The notes below the pieces were generated by a model, which had not been told where the DNA came from, did not search any database, and saw nothing but the letters and a program-made list of their open reading frames with translations. A DNA stretch of 64,000 nucleotides from Hydrogenophaga sp. PAMC20947 (GTDB taxonomy: Bacteria; Pseudomonadota; Gammaproteobacteria; Burkholderiales; Burkholderiaceae_C). The DNA lies in NCBI RefSeq assembly GCF_004795855.1, contig NZ_CP039252.1, positions 3,720,001 through 3,784,000 of the forward strand. Direction: 5' to 3'. This document shows, one piece after another, positions 53,073 through 63,264 of the stretch; within the stretch, counting starts at the first letter, position 1; each line of letters starts with the position of its first letter. The translations under genes and the position numbers were made by a program.

Positions 53073-53819
53073 ATGGACAGCCTTCTGCAAACAACCGAAC
53101 GACTGAGCGACAAGCTGGCAGCCCTGCTGCAGCAGCGCATCGAATCGGGTGAGCTTGCGCCCGAGGCCCGGTTGCCCACCGAGCAACAGTTGGCCGACTT
53201 GCATGGGGTGTCGCGCACCGTGATCCGGGAAGCGGTGAGCCGCCTCAAGTCCATGGGCATGCTGACATCGCGGCAGGGGGCGGGCGTGTTCGTGTCGCCG
53301 CGCAGCCAGGCTCGAGCCTTGGCCTTTGACCCGGCTGTGTTGACTTCCATGGACAGCGTCTTGCAGGTGGTTGAAGTGCGACGAGGCCTGGAGGCCGATG
53401 TGGCGGCCCTTGCCGCCGAACGCATCAACGCGGCCAAGGCACAGGCGATTCAGGACGCGCTGGCCGCGCTCGAAGCCTCTCCACCAAATGGTGCGCAGGG
53501 TGTCGAGGCCGATCTGGCGTTTCACCGCAGCATCGCCCGCGCGACCGACAACCCGCATTACGAACGCCTGCTGGGCTTTCTGGAGCAATACCAGCGCGAT
53601 GCCATGCAGGTGACCCGCACCAATGAGGCCATGGACCACGGCTACATGGTGCAGGTGCAGCGGGAGCACCGCCAGATAGCCGAAGCGGTGATCCGGGGTG
53701 ATGCGGCTGGCGCTCGGCGCGCGGCCATGCGCCACATGGTCAACGCCGCGGCGCGCATTGAAAACGCCACACCCCCCGTGCGCCGCACGCTGGACGCTTT
53801 GCTGACCAGGCCCAAGTAG
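53073..53819 (+). CDS. GntR-family (FadR subfamily) regulator of the tetronate operon
   Basis: A 248-residue regulator: winged helix at about 8-72 (LPTEQQLADLHGVSRTVIREAVSRLKSMGML then GAGVFV), and a helical FCD ligand-binding domain (about 90-230) with EVRRGLEADVAALAAERI, ADLAFHRSIARATDN and EHRQIAEAVIRGD, including the Asp/His residues that commonly bind a metal and a carboxylate. Regulators of this class respond to sugar acids. The start at 53073 omits 22 codons that overlap an operator-like sequence. The neighbouring operon starts 45 bases later. Confidence 0.88.
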   Translation: MDSLLQTTERLSDKLAALLQQRIESGELAPEARLPTEQQLADLHGVSRTVIREAVSRLKSMGMLTSRQGAGVFVSPRSQARALAFDPAVLTSMDSVLQVVEVRRGLEADVAALAAERINAAKAQAIQDALAALEASPPNGAQGVEADLAFHRSIARATDNPHYERLLGFLEQYQRDAMQVTRTNEAMDHGYMVQVQREHRQIAEAVIRGDAAGARRAAMRHMVNAAARIENATPPVRRTLDALLTRPK

Positions 53820-53864
53820 GCGCCTGCTGCCCCCTCTTTTCAACGCATCTACCGGATACACGGA

Positions 53865-54794
53865 ATGAATTCATTGACCGTAAAAACCTTGGGCGTGATT
53901 GGCCTGGGCTCCATGGGCATGGGCGCCGCCTGCTCTTCCGTGCGCCGGGGCACGACCACCTGGGGCTACGATCCCCGCGCCGAAGCGGTGGCCGAGTTTG
54001 CGCAAGCCGGCGGGCATGGTGCTTCCAGCCTCGACGAGCTCGCGGAACACAGCGATGTGGTGCTGGTGCTGGTGGTCAACGCCGCCCAGACCGAGGCCGT
54101 GCTGTTCGGCGAGGGCGGCTTGGCCGAGTGCCTGAAAAAGGGCTCGGTTGTGATCACCTCGGCCACGGTGGACCCGGCCTTGCCCCCGGTGTGGGAAAGC
54201 CGCCTGGCCGAGCGCGGTCTGTGGCTGATCGATGGCCCTGTGTCGGGTGGCGCCGTCAAAGCGGCCGCGGGCCAGATGACGGTGATGGCCTCGGGCAAGC
54301 CCGAAGCGTTTGAGGCTGCCGGTGCGCTGCTGGACGCTTTCGCTGGCAAGGTTTACCGCCTGGGCGATCGGGCGGGGGTGGGCTCGACGGTGAAGATGGT
54401 CAACCAGCATCTGGCCGGCGTGCACATTGCTACCGCCTGCGAAGCGCTCGCCCTGGGCATCAAGGCCGGCGCCGATCCTGAGCAGTTGTATGAGGTGATC
54501 CGCAACGCCGCCGGCAACAGCTGGATGTTTGAAAACCGCGTGCCCCACATCCTGGCCGGCGACTACACGCCGCTGTCGGCGGTCAACATTTTCGTGAAAG
54601 ACCTGGGCATCGTGCTGGACGCGGCGCGCCAGTTGAAATTTCCGCTGCCGTTGGCGGCTGCGGCGCACCAGTTGTACATCTCGACTGCTGCCATGGGCCT
54701 GGGCGCGGAGGACGATTCGGCCGTGGTGAAGTACTACGCCGCACTCGCGGGCCTCGAGCTACCGGTCGCTCAAAAGACGGAGAGCCCAACATGA
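53865..54794 (+). CDS. ltnD: L-threonate dehydrogenase (beta-hydroxyacid dehydrogenase family)
   Basis: A 309-residue NAD-dependent enzyme that would oxidise L-threonate to 2-oxo-tetronate. The Rossmann motif is GVIGLGSMGMGAA, the substrate motif DGPVSGGAVKAAAG, and the catalytic Lys lies in GSTVKMVNQHLAGV, the standard 3-hydroxyisobutyrate dehydrogenase set. The next genes, otnK, otnC and otnI, identify it as LtnD by context. It overlaps otnK by four bases (ATGA at 54791-54794). Confidence 0.88.
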   Translation: MNSLTVKTLGVIGLGSMGMGAACSSVRRGTTTWGYDPRAEAVAEFAQAGGHGASSLDELAEHSDVVLVLVVNAAQTEAVLFGEGGLAECLKKGSVVITSATVDPALPPVWESRLAERGLWLIDGPVSGGAVKAAAGQMTVMASGKPEAFEAAGALLDAFAGKVYRLGDRAGVGSTVKMVNQHLAGVHIATACEALALGIKAGADPEQLYEVIRNAAGNSWMFENRVPHILAGDYTPLSAVNIFVKDLGIVLDAARQLKFPLPLAAAAHQLYISTAAMGLGAEDDSAVVKYYAALAGLELPVAQKTESPT

Positions 54795-56059
54795 TTCTCG
54801 GTGTCATTGCTGATGATTTCACCGGCGCCACCGACGTGGCGAGCATGCTGGTGCGCGCAGGCATGCAGACGGTGCAGGTGCTGGGTGTGCCCGCTGAGGG
54901 CTTGCCCGAAGCCGATGCGGTGGTGATCGCGCTCAAGACGCGCACCATTCCGGCGATCGACGCGGTGGCGCAAAGCCTGCAGGCCATGGAAGCCCTGCGC
55001 AAGGCTGGCGCACGCCAGATCTACTTCAAGTACTGCTCCACCTTCGACTCCACGGCCAAAGGCAATATCGGCCCGGTCACCGATGCACTCATGCAGGCAC
55101 TGGGGGCGGACTTCACGATCGCTTGCCCGGCCTTCCCTGAAAACGGACGCACCGTGTTCCGTGGTCATCTGTTTGTGGGCGACCAGCTGCTCAGCGATTC
55201 GGGTATGCGACACCACCCGCTCACGCCGATGACCGACGCGAACCTTGTGCGCGTCTTGCAGTCGCAGACCCAACAATCCGTGGGCCTGCTGCGCTACGAT
55301 GGGTTGCAAAAAAATGCCGCGGGCGCAGTGGCGCAGCTGCGCACAGAGGGCGTTCGAATCGCCGTGGCCGACGCCCTGAACAACGGCGATCTGCTCACGC
55401 TGGCCGAGGTGTGTGCCGAGCTGCCACTGATCACCGCAGGCTCCGGCGTGGCCCTGGGGTTGCCGCCGGCCTATCAGCGCCGCGGCTGGTTCCAGCCCAG
55501 CGACAGCGCAGCGCAACTCGCGACAGTGCAAGGCCCTGTGGCCGTGGTGTCGGGCTCTTGCTCCGAAGCCACCAATGCCCAGGTGGCCCGCTGGATCGCC
55601 GATGGGCGCACCGCCATCGCACTCGATCCACTCGCCCTGCACACCGGCGCACAGACGGCCGAAAGCTTGCTGGCCGAGGCCCTGCCGGTGCTGGCCGGTG
55701 GCCCTGTGTTGCTCTACGCCACGGCCGCACCCGACCGCGTCAAGGCGGCGCAGGCCGAGCTGGGTGTCGAGGCGGCCGGTGCGCTGGTGGAACACACGCT
55801 GGCCACGGTGGCCCAAGGCCTGGTGCAAGCCGGCGTGCGCCGGCTGGTGGTGGCCGGTGGTGAAACGTCGGGCGCTGTGGTGCAGGCGCTGGCGGTGCAG
55901 CAGTTGCGCATTGGCGCGCCGATCTGCCCCGGCGTTCCCTGGACCCAATCGGCCCTGCCCCAATCGGGTGAGCCTCTGTTGCTGGCGCTCAAGTCCGGCA
56001 ACTTCGGTGGCGTTGACTTTTTTGCCGAGGCCTTGCGCCAGGCGGGAGCGGCCCTCTGA
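54791..56059 (+). CDS. otnK: 3-oxo-tetronate kinase (four-carbon acid sugar kinase)
   Basis: A 422-residue DUF1537-type kinase that phosphorylates 3-oxo-tetronate to its 4-phosphate. The N-terminal domain begins ILGVIADDFTGATDVASMLVRAG, and YFKYCSTFDSTAKGNIGPVTDAL is the substrate signature. The C-terminal nucleotide-binding domain includes VVAGGETSGAVVQAL. It is in the middle of ltnD-otnK-otnC, with a one-base overlap to otnC. Confidence 0.92.
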   Translation: MILGVIADDFTGATDVASMLVRAGMQTVQVLGVPAEGLPEADAVVIALKTRTIPAIDAVAQSLQAMEALRKAGARQIYFKYCSTFDSTAKGNIGPVTDALMQALGADFTIACPAFPENGRTVFRGHLFVGDQLLSDSGMRHHPLTPMTDANLVRVLQSQTQQSVGLLRYDGLQKNAAGAVAQLRTEGVRIAVADALNNGDLLTLAEVCAELPLITAGSGVALGLPPAYQRRGWFQPSDSAAQLATVQGPVAVVSGSCSEATNAQVARWIADGRTAIALDPLALHTGAQTAESLLAEALPVLAGGPVLLYATAAPDRVKAAQAELGVEAAGALVEHTLATVAQGLVQAGVRRLVVAGGETSGAVVQALAVQQLRIGAPICPGVPWTQSALPQSGEPLLLALKSGNFGGVDFFAEALRQAGAAL

Positions 56060-56733
56060 TGAGCCAGTGGCCACCGACCCAGAATGCCGTGCGCGCCGAG
56101 ATCGTGCGCGTGGGCGCATCGCTCTTTCAGCGGGGCTACGTGCACTCCACCGCGGGCAACATCAGCGTGCGCCTGGATGAGGCGCAAGGCGGCGGTTACC
56201 TGATCACACCCACTGACGCCTGCATGGGCTTCCTGGACCCCGAGCAGCTCGCCTGGGTGGCCGAAGACGGCAGCCAGCGCAGCGGCGCTCGCGCCAGCAA
56301 AACGTTGACTTTGCACCGCCATATTTACGCCGCGGCCATCGATGCGGGCTGCGTGATCCATACCCACGCTACCCACCTGGTGGCGCTCACGCTGCAGGGG
56401 GTCTGGCAAGACGACGACATCCTGCCGCCCATCACGCCCTACCAGGTCATGAAGGTCGGTCACGTGCCTCTGATTCCTTATGAGCGCCCCGGCGCACCTG
56501 CGGTGGCTGAAGCCGTCGCCGCCCGCATCCAGAGCGCAGCCCGTCCGCTGCGGGCCGTGATGCTCGAGCGCCTGGGCCCCATGGTCTGGCACAACGGACC
56601 GGCCGCGGCGATGGCATTGCTCGAAGAGCTGGAAGAAACCGCCCGCCTGTGGTTGCTCGGCGGGTGCAACGTGGCGCCCATGAGCGACACGCAGATCGAA
56701 GAACTTCGCGCACAGTTTGATGCGCCCTGGTAA
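56059..56733 (+). CDS. otnC: 3-oxo-tetronate 4-phosphate decarboxylase (class II aldolase fold)
   Basis: A 224-residue Zn-dependent class II aldolase/adducin-fold enzyme. It is expected to decarboxylate 3-oxo-tetronate 4-phosphate to dihydroxyacetone phosphate and CO2. The phosphate loop STAGNISVRL, the Zn ligands in VIHTHATHLVALTL (H-x-H), and a further His near the C-terminus (GPMVWHNG) are present. Its ATG shares the A of the otnK stop TGA. Confidence 0.92.
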   Translation: MSQWPPTQNAVRAEIVRVGASLFQRGYVHSTAGNISVRLDEAQGGGYLITPTDACMGFLDPEQLAWVAEDGSQRSGARASKTLTLHRHIYAAAIDAGCVIHTHATHLVALTLQGVWQDDDILPPITPYQVMKVGHVPLIPYERPGAPAVAEAVAARIQSAARPLRAVMLERLGPMVWHNGPAAAMALLEELEETARLWLLGGCNVAPMSDTQIEELRAQFDAPW

Positions 56734-56757
56734 CCGCTGCTCCATTGCACCCATCCC

Positions 56758-57558
56758 ATGCCCCGATTCGCTGCCAACCTTTCCATGATGTACACCGAGG
56801 TGCCCTTCCTCGACCGTTTTGCCGCCGCTGCACAAGATGGTTTTGACGCGGTGGAGTACCTCTTCCCCTACGAGCACACCGTCGATGACATTGCTTCGCG
56901 CCTGAAGGCCCACGGACTCACCCAGGCCCTGTTCAACCTGCCACCCGGTGACTGGGCCAGCGGCGAGCGCGGCATGGCTTGCATACCCGGGCGCGAGGCC
57001 GAATTCGCCACCAGCGTGGCGCAAGCCCTGGTGTATGCCCAGGCCACAGGTTGCCAGCGGCTGCACGCCATGGCGGGGCTCAAGCCCACTGGCGTGGGCG
57101 AAGCCGCACAGCGCGCCACCTATGTGGCCAACCTGAAAGCCGCAGCCGCTCAGCTCGCGCCCCACGGCATCACCTTGGTGATCGAGCCGATCAACCCGCG
57201 TGACATGCCCAACTTCTACCTGAGCCAGCAGCAGCAGGCCCACGACCTGTGCGCCGAAGTGGGCGCGCCCAACCTGCAGGTGCAGATGGATTTTTACCAT
57301 TGCCAGATCGTTGAGGGCGACCTGAGCATGCGCCTCAAGCAGCACTTTGCGGGCGTGGGCCATGTGCAAATTGCTGGCGTGCCCGATCGCCACGAACCCG
57401 ACGGCGGCGAAGTGAACTACCCCCACTTGTTCGACTTGCTCGACGAGCTCGGCTACGCCGGATTTGTGGGCTGTGAATACCGCCCCAAAGCGGGCACCAG
57501 CGAAGGCTTGGGCTGGCTGCGCCGCTACCGGGCTTCGCGCGCGAAAGGACAGGCATGA
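56758..57558 (+). CDS. otnI: 2-oxo-tetronate isomerase (hydroxypyruvate isomerase family)
   Basis: A 266-residue TIM-barrel isomerase of the Hyi/OtnI family, converting 2-oxo-tetronate to 3-oxo-tetronate. Metal-binding or catalytic residues appear in [16 protein letters not shown] (Glu), VQMDFYHCQ (Asp, His), [16 protein letters not shown] and VGCEYRPK (Glu). It lies 24 bases after otnC and overlaps the next gene by four bases, completing the shared route to dihydroxyacetone phosphate. Confidence 0.92.
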   Translation: MPRFAANLSMMYTEVPFLDRFAAAAQDGFDAVEYLFPYEHTVDDIASRLKAHGLTQALFNLPPGDWASGERGMACIPGREAEFATSVAQALVYAQATGCQRLHAMAGLKPTGVGEAAQRATYVANLKAAAAQLAPHGITLVIEPINPRDMPNFYLSQQQQAHDLCAEVGAPNLQVQMDFYHCQIVEGDLSMRLKQHFAGVGHVQIAGVPDRHEPDGGEVNYPHLFDLLDELGYAGFVGCEYRPKAGTSEGLGWLRRYRASRAKGQA

Positions 57559-58583
57559 ACATCCTCATCACCGGCGGTGCCGGCTTCCTTGGCCGCGGTC
57601 TGGCCACGGCGCTGCTACAACGCGGACAGCTGGGCGGGCGCAACATTGAACGCATCATGCTGGCCGACCTGGTCGCACCTCAAGACACTGCGCTGGTGGA
57701 CGACGAGCGCATCAGCGTCAGCACCGGCGACTTGCAGGCACATGTGCCCGTCCTCATGGCCGCTGGCCCATGGGACGCGGTGTTTCATCTGGCTTCGGCC
57801 GTGTCGGGCGAGTGCGAAACCAACTTCGACCTTGGCCTTCACGCCAACCTCGACAGCACCCGCGCCCTGCTCGATGCCTGCCGGCTGCAGACCGCTGAAG
57901 GTCATGCACCACCGCTGTTTTTCTTCTCCAGTTCGGTGGCCGTGTACGGCAGCGACGCCGCGATTCCGTTGCCGGCCGTGGTGCGCGATGACACCTTGCC
58001 CACACCCCAGTCGAGCTACGGCATCCACAAGTTTGTGTGCGAACAGCTGGTGGCCGACTACACCCGCAAAGGATTTATTGACGGACGCGCCGCACGCCTG
58101 ATGACGGTGTCGGTGCGCCCTGGCCGGCCCAATGGCGCAGCCTCCGGATTTCTGTCGGGCCTGTTCCGCGAGCCCATGGCGGGTCAGCGCAGCAACTGCC
58201 CCGTGAGCCTGGACACCGAGGTCGCGATCGCCTCCCCCGCCACCACCATTGCCGGCATTCTTGTTGTGGCCGAAGCCACCCGCGAAGCCTTTGGTGGCCG
58301 CACCGCCATCAACTTGCCTGCGCTCACGGTCAGCGTGCGCGACATGCTGCACGCCTTCGAAGCGCTGGTGGGTGCGGAGCCGCTGACGCTGGTGACCTGC
58401 GAGCCCGACGACGGCATCGCGCGCATTGTGGCTGCCTGGCCCTCGCGTTTTGAAAGCCAGCGCGCGCCCGCGCTTGGCCTCACCCCTGATCCGGACTTTG
58501 GCGGTGTGTTGCAGCAGTACGTGCAACACCATGGCGAAGCCGTGACCCACCCAGGCGCGCGTGCGCGCCTGGGACTTGTTTGA
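57555..58583 (+). CDS. denD: D-erythronate dehydrogenase (NAD-dependent epimerase/dehydratase family)
   Basis: A 342-residue extended-SDR enzyme. The NAD-binding motif [13 protein letters not shown] opens the protein, and the catalytic Ser and Tyr-x3-Lys are in [11 protein letters not shown] and [12 protein letters not shown]. In Cupriavidus-type clusters DenD oxidises D-erythronate to 2-oxo-tetronate, which OtnI, OtnK and OtnC then process. It overlaps otnI by four bases and precedes the TRAP binding protein gene. The presence of LtnD and DenD implies both L-threonate and D-erythronate are used. Confidence 0.9.
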   Translation: MNILITGGAGFLGRGLATALLQRGQLGGRNIERIMLADLVAPQDTALVDDERISVSTGDLQAHVPVLMAAGPWDAVFHLASAVSGECETNFDLGLHANLDSTRALLDACRLQTAEGHAPPLFFFSSSVAVYGSDAAIPLPAVVRDDTLPTPQSSYGIHKFVCEQLVADYTRKGFIDGRAARLMTVSVRPGRPNGAASGFLSGLFREPMAGQRSNCPVSLDTEVAIASPATTIAGILVVAEATREAFGGRTAINLPALTVSVRDMLHAFEALVGAEPLTLVTCEPDDGIARIVAAWPSRFESQRAPALGLTPDPDFGGVLQQYVQHHGEAVTHPGARARLGLV

Positions 58584-58624
58584 GTTTTCCGTTCCCGTTC
58601 AAAACCATCCCTGGAGACAAAACC

Positions 58625-59599
58625 ATGAAATCTTTGATGAAACCCCTCGCCCTGGCCGCCGTGCTGGCCGCTGCTGCGACCGGCGTGCAAGCCCAGACGA
58701 TCCTCAAGATTGGATATGCCACGTCGGCCACCTCGCACTATGGGGTGGGCACAACCGTGTTCTGTGACGAAATGGAAAAAGGCACGCAAGGCCGCTACAA
58801 GTGCCAGCAGTTCCCGTCTTCCGCTTTGGGCGGTGAGCGCGAGCAGATCGAAGCCGTGCAGCTCGGTACACAAGATCTGGTGAACACCTCCACCGGCCCG
58901 CTGGGCAACTTCGTTCCAGAAGTCAAGATCGTCGACATTCCCTTCCTCTTCCGCGACTACGACCACGCCCGCAAGGTGATGGATGGCCCCATTGGCCAGG
59001 ACCTGCAAAAGAAGATGGCCGCCAGGGGCCTGATCAACCTGGCCTGGACGGAAAACGGCTTTCGCCACATGACCAACAGCAAGCGGCCCATCCACAGCGC
59101 CAGCGACGCCGCGGGTCTGAAGATGCGCACCATGGAAAACAAGGTGCACATGGACGGCTACAAAACTTTTGGCATTTTGCCCACGCCCATGGCCTTCCCT
59201 GAGCTGTTCACCGCGTTGCAGCAAGGCACGGTTGATGGTCAGGAAAACCCCATTCCGGTGATCTTGGCGTCCAAGTTTTCTCAGGTGCAAAAGTACTTGT
59301 CACTGACTGGCCACGTGTATTCGCCAGCGGCCTTGATCCTCTCGCCTGCGGTGTGGAACAAGCTGTCCGACGCCGACAAGAAGGTCTTCACAGAAGCCGC
59401 CAAAAAGGGTGCTGCCGCCCAGCGCAAGAAAGTAAACGATGACGAAGACACCGGCATTGCCCTGCTGGAAAAAGACGGCATGGTGGTGGACAAAAAGGTG
59501 GACGGTGCGAGCTTCCGCAAAGCCGTTGCGCCAGCCTATGCCGAGTTTGCCAAAGAGTTTGGCGCCGACAAGATCGCTGCCATTCAGGCCGTGAAATAA
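58625..59599 (+). CDS. dctP: TRAP transporter periplasmic binding protein for C4 sugar acids
   Basis: A 324-residue DctP-family binding protein with a Sec signal (LALAAVLAAAATGVQAQ). LKIGYATSATSHYGVG starts the mature domain, with FPSSALGGEREQIEAVQLG and the carboxylate-binding Arg in GLKMRTMENKVHMD, followed by FTALQQGTVDGQENP. The operon suggests erythronate or threonate as ligand (inference). GGAGA precedes the ATG at 58625. Confidence 0.9.
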   Translation: MKSLMKPLALAAVLAAAATGVQAQTILKIGYATSATSHYGVGTTVFCDEMEKGTQGRYKCQQFPSSALGGEREQIEAVQLGTQDLVNTSTGPLGNFVPEVKIVDIPFLFRDYDHARKVMDGPIGQDLQKKMAARGLINLAWTENGFRHMTNSKRPIHSASDAAGLKMRTMENKVHMDGYKTFGILPTPMAFPELFTALQQGTVDGQENPIPVILASKFSQVQKYLSLTGHVYSPAALILSPAVWNKLSDADKKVFTEAAKKGAAAQRKKVNDDEDTGIALLEKDGMVVDKKVDGASFRKAVAPAYAEFAKEFGADKIAAIQAVK

Positions 59600-59758
59600 G
59601 TGCCTCCGCGCCGCGCTCGCGGCGCGTGACTCCCCAGGGGGCCATACCAAAGGGTCGGCGGAGCCGGACCTGCGGTGTGCCCGGTGAACGCCCCCTCTTT
59701 GGACGACGGTACCGGACCGTTGTTGGATTGTGTTGCCTGACAGGCGCTGGTCATTGCC

Positions 59759-60250
59759 ATGAAATCCCTCATTCTTTCGATTGACCACTGGATCACCAGC
59801 CTGTGTCACAACCTGGCCTGCTTGCTGCTGGCCCTCATTTCCGGCCTGGGCATGTGGCAGGTGGTCACCCGGTTTGTTTTCTCCCAGCCTTCGGTGTGGA
59901 CCGAGGAAATCATGCGCCGCCTGCTGATCTGGATGGTCATGTTCGGCGTGGTCGTGGCCGTGCGCAAAGGCGCGCTGGTCTCGGTCGATCTGATGCTGCG
60001 TCTGTCGCGTGGCACCTGGCGGCGCATCGTGCGCGGCATCATCACCGGCGTGCACCTGGCTTTCTTTGGCGTATTGATCTGGTTCGGTACCGACCTGGTC
60101 TGGCGCGTGCGATTTCAGACGTTCGCCAGCATGGATCTGTCCATGGCCTGGGCCTATGCGGCCGTGCCCTTTGGCGCCTTGCTCGCGGTGATCGCCACGC
60201 TGGCGCACCACATCGATCCACAAAACGAAGAGCTGGCCAACGCGCAATAA
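59759..60250 (+). CDS. dctQ: TRAP transporter small permease subunit
   Basis: A 163-residue four-helix DctQ protein (MWQVVTRFVFSQPSVWTEEIMRRLLIW, with the conserved R and W-x-x-E). It forms a complex with the large subunit encoded next. A 159-base gap with G/C-rich inverted segments separates it from the binding-protein gene, which may adjust expression of the binding protein relative to the permease. Confidence 0.91.
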   Translation: MKSLILSIDHWITSLCHNLACLLLALISGLGMWQVVTRFVFSQPSVWTEEIMRRLLIWMVMFGVVVAVRKGALVSVDLMLRLSRGTWRRIVRGIITGVHLAFFGVLIWFGTDLVWRVRFQTFASMDLSMAWAYAAVPFGALLAVIATLAHHIDPQNEELANAQ

Positions 60251-60321
60251 GCGCGCTTACCGCTTCTGCTCCCCTCGCCTGCTCCGCACCGCACCTTCGG
60301 CAAACCTAAAAGAACACGACC

Positions 60322-61647
60322 ATGCCATTGACCTTACTTGTCACCATGCTGGTGTGCTTTGCTTTCAGCATCTCGATCGCCGTGGCCATCGGCGGCTCCG
60401 CTGTGCTGGGCATCGCCATTTTCGACAGCCGCCAGCTGATCATGGTGCCCAAGGAAATGTTCTCGGCCATCGACAAATTCCCGCTGGCCGCGATCCCCTT
60501 TTTCATCCTGGCCGGTCACTTGATGGAAACCGGTGGCATTTCGCGCCGCCTCGTGAACTTCGCCAAGTCGCTGGTGGGTGGTGTGCAGGGTGGCCTGCCC
60601 ATGTCCTGCGTGCTGACCTGCATGATTTTTGCGGCGGTCTCGGGCTCGTCTGTGGCGACCACGTTCGCCATCGGCGCCATCCTGATTCCTGCGCTGGTCA
60701 AACACGGCTACCCGGTAGGGTACGCCGCTTCGTTGCAAGCCACCTCGGCCGAGCTGGGTGTGGTCATTCCGCCGTCTATTCCTTTGATTCTGTTTGGTGT
60801 GTCGGCCGAGGTGTCCATCGGTGAACTGTTCATCGCGGGCTTCGGCCCGGGCTTGCTGATTGGTGGCGCCTTGATGTTGTTTGTGCACCTGTGGTGCCGC
60901 TTCAACGGGCTGGGGAAAAACGACGGTGATGGCCGCTCGCCCGTTCTCACCGCCGCGCGCGATGCGGTCTGGGCCCTGTTCATGCCGGTGATCATCCTGG
61001 GGGGCATTTATGGCGGGGTTTTCACGCCCACCGAAGCGTCGGTTGTGGCAGTTTTCTACGCGCTGTTGGTGGGCCTGCTGGTGCACCGCGAACTCAAACT
61101 GAGCAACGTGGTGGCCGTGTTTCGCAAGTCGGTGATCTCCAGCGCGGTGATCATGTTCATCATTGCCAACGCTGGCCTGTTTGCGTTTCTGATCACCCGC
61201 GCCGGCATCCCCGATGCCATTGGTGTGTGGCTCACCGAAGTGCTGAAGTCGCCGGGCTGGTTTTTGCTCGGTGTGAACGCAGCGCTGTTCGTGATCGGCA
61301 TGTTCATCGAGACCTCGGCCGCCATCATCGTGCTGGCACCCATCCTGGTGCCGGTGGCGGTGCACTTCGGGGTTGACCCGGTGCACTTCGGCATCATCAT
61401 GGTCGTTAACCTGGCCATGGGCATGATCACACCGCCCTTTGGCGTCAACCTATTCGCGGCCTGTACGGTCGCCAAGATTTCCCTGGACCGCATCGTCGGC
61501 CACCTGTTGCCGTTTGTGCTGGTGATCATGGCCTGCCTGATGCTCATCACCTATGTGCCTTCGATCTCGCTGGCCCTGCGCGACGTGGTCTTCGCCAAGC
61601 CCGCGGTGTCCGCGCCCGTGATCGGGCCGGCCATCGGCCCTCAATAA
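60322..61647 (+). CDS. dctM: TRAP transporter large permease subunit
   Basis: A 441-residue DctM protein of standard length with about 12 helices. Signatures include FPLAAIPFFILAGHLMETGG, SGSSVATTFAIGAILIPALV, ELGVVIPPSIPLILFGV and AMGMITPPFGVNLFAA. It transports the C4 acid captured by the binding protein with a cation gradient. It follows the small subunit by 71 bases. Confidence 0.94.
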   Translation: MPLTLLVTMLVCFAFSISIAVAIGGSAVLGIAIFDSRQLIMVPKEMFSAIDKFPLAAIPFFILAGHLMETGGISRRLVNFAKSLVGGVQGGLPMSCVLTCMIFAAVSGSSVATTFAIGAILIPALVKHGYPVGYAASLQATSAELGVVIPPSIPLILFGVSAEVSIGELFIAGFGPGLLIGGALMLFVHLWCRFNGLGKNDGDGRSPVLTAARDAVWALFMPVIILGGIYGGVFTPTEASVVAVFYALLVGLLVHRELKLSNVVAVFRKSVISSAVIMFIIANAGLFAFLITRAGIPDAIGVWLTEVLKSPGWFLLGVNAALFVIGMFIETSAAIIVLAPILVPVAVHFGVDPVHFGIIMVVNLAMGMITPPFGVNLFAACTVAKISLDRIVGHLLPFVLVIMACLMLITYVPSISLALRDVVFAKPAVSAPVIGPAIGPQ

Positions 61648-61664
61648 CCCTTCCGGAATCCACC

Positions 61665-63098
61665 ATGCCGCTACATTACATCGCCAACACCGCTGTGCGG
61701 TCGAGTTCGGGCCAGACCCTGCCCGTGATCGACCCCGCCACCGGTGAAACCTTCGACACCATCGAGCGCGGCAACGCCGCCGACATCGATCAGGCCGTCA
61801 GCGCGGCACGCCATTGCCTGAACACCGCCTGGGGCCAACTCACCGCCGCCGAGCGCGGCCGTTTGCTGATGAAACTCAGCGCCAAAGTGGCCGAGCATGT
61901 GGACGAACTGGCCGCCATCGAGCAACGCGATTGCGGCAAGCCCACCAAGCAGGCCCGTGCCGACGCCGTGGCCCTGGTGCGTTACTTCGAGTTCTATGCC
62001 GGCGCTGGCGACAAGCTGCATGGCGACACCATTCCCTATCTCGACGGCTACAGCGTGATGACCTGGCGCGAGCCCCACGGTGTGACCGGCCATGTGGTGC
62101 CGTGGAACTACCCGATGCAGATTTTCGGCCGCAGCGTGGGCGGTGCCCTGGCCGCCGGCAACGTGTGCGTGGTCAAACCGTCGGAAGACGCCTGCCTGTC
62201 GTTGATCCGTGTGGCCGAGCTCGCAGCAGCAGTCGGTTTTCCGGCGGGCGCCATCAACATCGTCACCGGCTACGGCCATGAGGTGGGCGATGCGCTGGCT
62301 CGCCATCCTGGCATCGACCACATCAGCTTCACTGGCAGCCCCCATGTGGGCACGCTGATACAGCAAGTGGCGGCAGAGCGCCATTGCCCGGTCACGCTGG
62401 AGCTCGGTGGCAAAGGGCCGCAGATCGTTTTCGACGACGCCGATATCGACGCTGCCTTGCCCTTCATCGTGAGCGGCATCGTGCAAAACAGCGGCCAGAC
62501 CTGCAGCGCCGGTTCGCGTCTGCTGGTGCATCGCGGCGCCTACGAAGCGGTGTTGCAGCGCGTGGGTGACGCGTTCAAGGCCTTGCGCGCCGGCTCGCCC
62601 AAGATGGATCTGGATCTGGGTCCGTTGATCCGCAAAACCCAGCTGGAGCGAGTGAACGGATTTCTTGAAGACGCCCGCACCTCGGGCATCGCCACCGTGG
62701 CCCAGGGACAGATCGATGGCGGCGTGCACGCCGGCGGTTTCTACGCGCCACCCACCTTGCTGCGCGACGTCCCCGTGGACCACCGACTGGCCCAGGAAGA
62801 GGTGTTCGGCCCCGTGCTTGCGGCCATGGCGTTCGACGACGAAGACCACGCCGTGCAGCTCGCCAATGCCACGGTTTTTGGCCTGGTGGCTGGGGTCTGG
62901 ACACGCGATGGTGCACGCCAGTTCCGCATGGCCAAGCGGGTCAAGGCTGGTCAGGTTTTCATCAACAACTACGGCGCTGGCGGCGGCGTTGAGCTGCCGT
63001 TTGGCGGCGTGAAATCCAGCGGCTACGGCCGCGAAAAAGGTTTCGAGGCCCTGCTGGGCTTCACCACGCTCAAGACCGTGGCGTTCCGCCACGGATGA
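61665..63098 (+). CDS. NAD(P)-dependent aldehyde dehydrogenase
   Basis: A 477-residue aldehyde dehydrogenase superfamily enzyme. Catalytic Glu lies in TLELGGKGPQIVFDDAD, the nucleophilic Cys in NSGQTCSAGSRLLVH, and the cofactor Asn in VVPWNYPMQI, with C-terminal PFGGVKSSGYGREKG. It is 17 bases after the TRAP permease, in the same operon. A tetrose such as erythrose or threose, giving erythronate or threonate, is an attractive substrate from context but not shown by sequence. Confidence 0.9.
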   Translation: MPLHYIANTAVRSSSGQTLPVIDPATGETFDTIERGNAADIDQAVSAARHCLNTAWGQLTAAERGRLLMKLSAKVAEHVDELAAIEQRDCGKPTKQARADAVALVRYFEFYAGAGDKLHGDTIPYLDGYSVMTWREPHGVTGHVVPWNYPMQIFGRSVGGALAAGNVCVVKPSEDACLSLIRVAELAAAVGFPAGAINIVTGYGHEVGDALARHPGIDHISFTGSPHVGTLIQQVAAERHCPVTLELGGKGPQIVFDDADIDAALPFIVSGIVQNSGQTCSAGSRLLVHRGAYEAVLQRVGDAFKALRAGSPKMDLDLGPLIRKTQLERVNGFLEDARTSGIATVAQGQIDGGVHAGGFYAPPTLLRDVPVDHRLAQEEVFGPVLAAMAFDDEDHAVQLANATVFGLVAGVWTRDGARQFRMAKRVKAGQVFINNYGAGGGVELPFGGVKSSGYGREKGFEALLGFTTLKTVAFRHG

Positions 63099-63264
63099 GA
63101 TGCCGCCCACCCCCGTCGCTTGCCCACCCGCGGGTGGCCGCGTCCCCTTCAAAGGGGGGCGACACCAGCCGTCCGGCGGTGTCTCCCGCTGCGACCGTTT
63201 CATGCGTGTCGCACCGCAAGCCGCAACCCCTGACCGAATTCCCTGAAACCTGGAGATAACCGAA

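Noticed and set aside
60334..61386. A 350-codon minus-strand open frame rich in His, Gln and Arg
   Set aside because: Antisense to the TRAP large permease; no plausible start signal or family feature.
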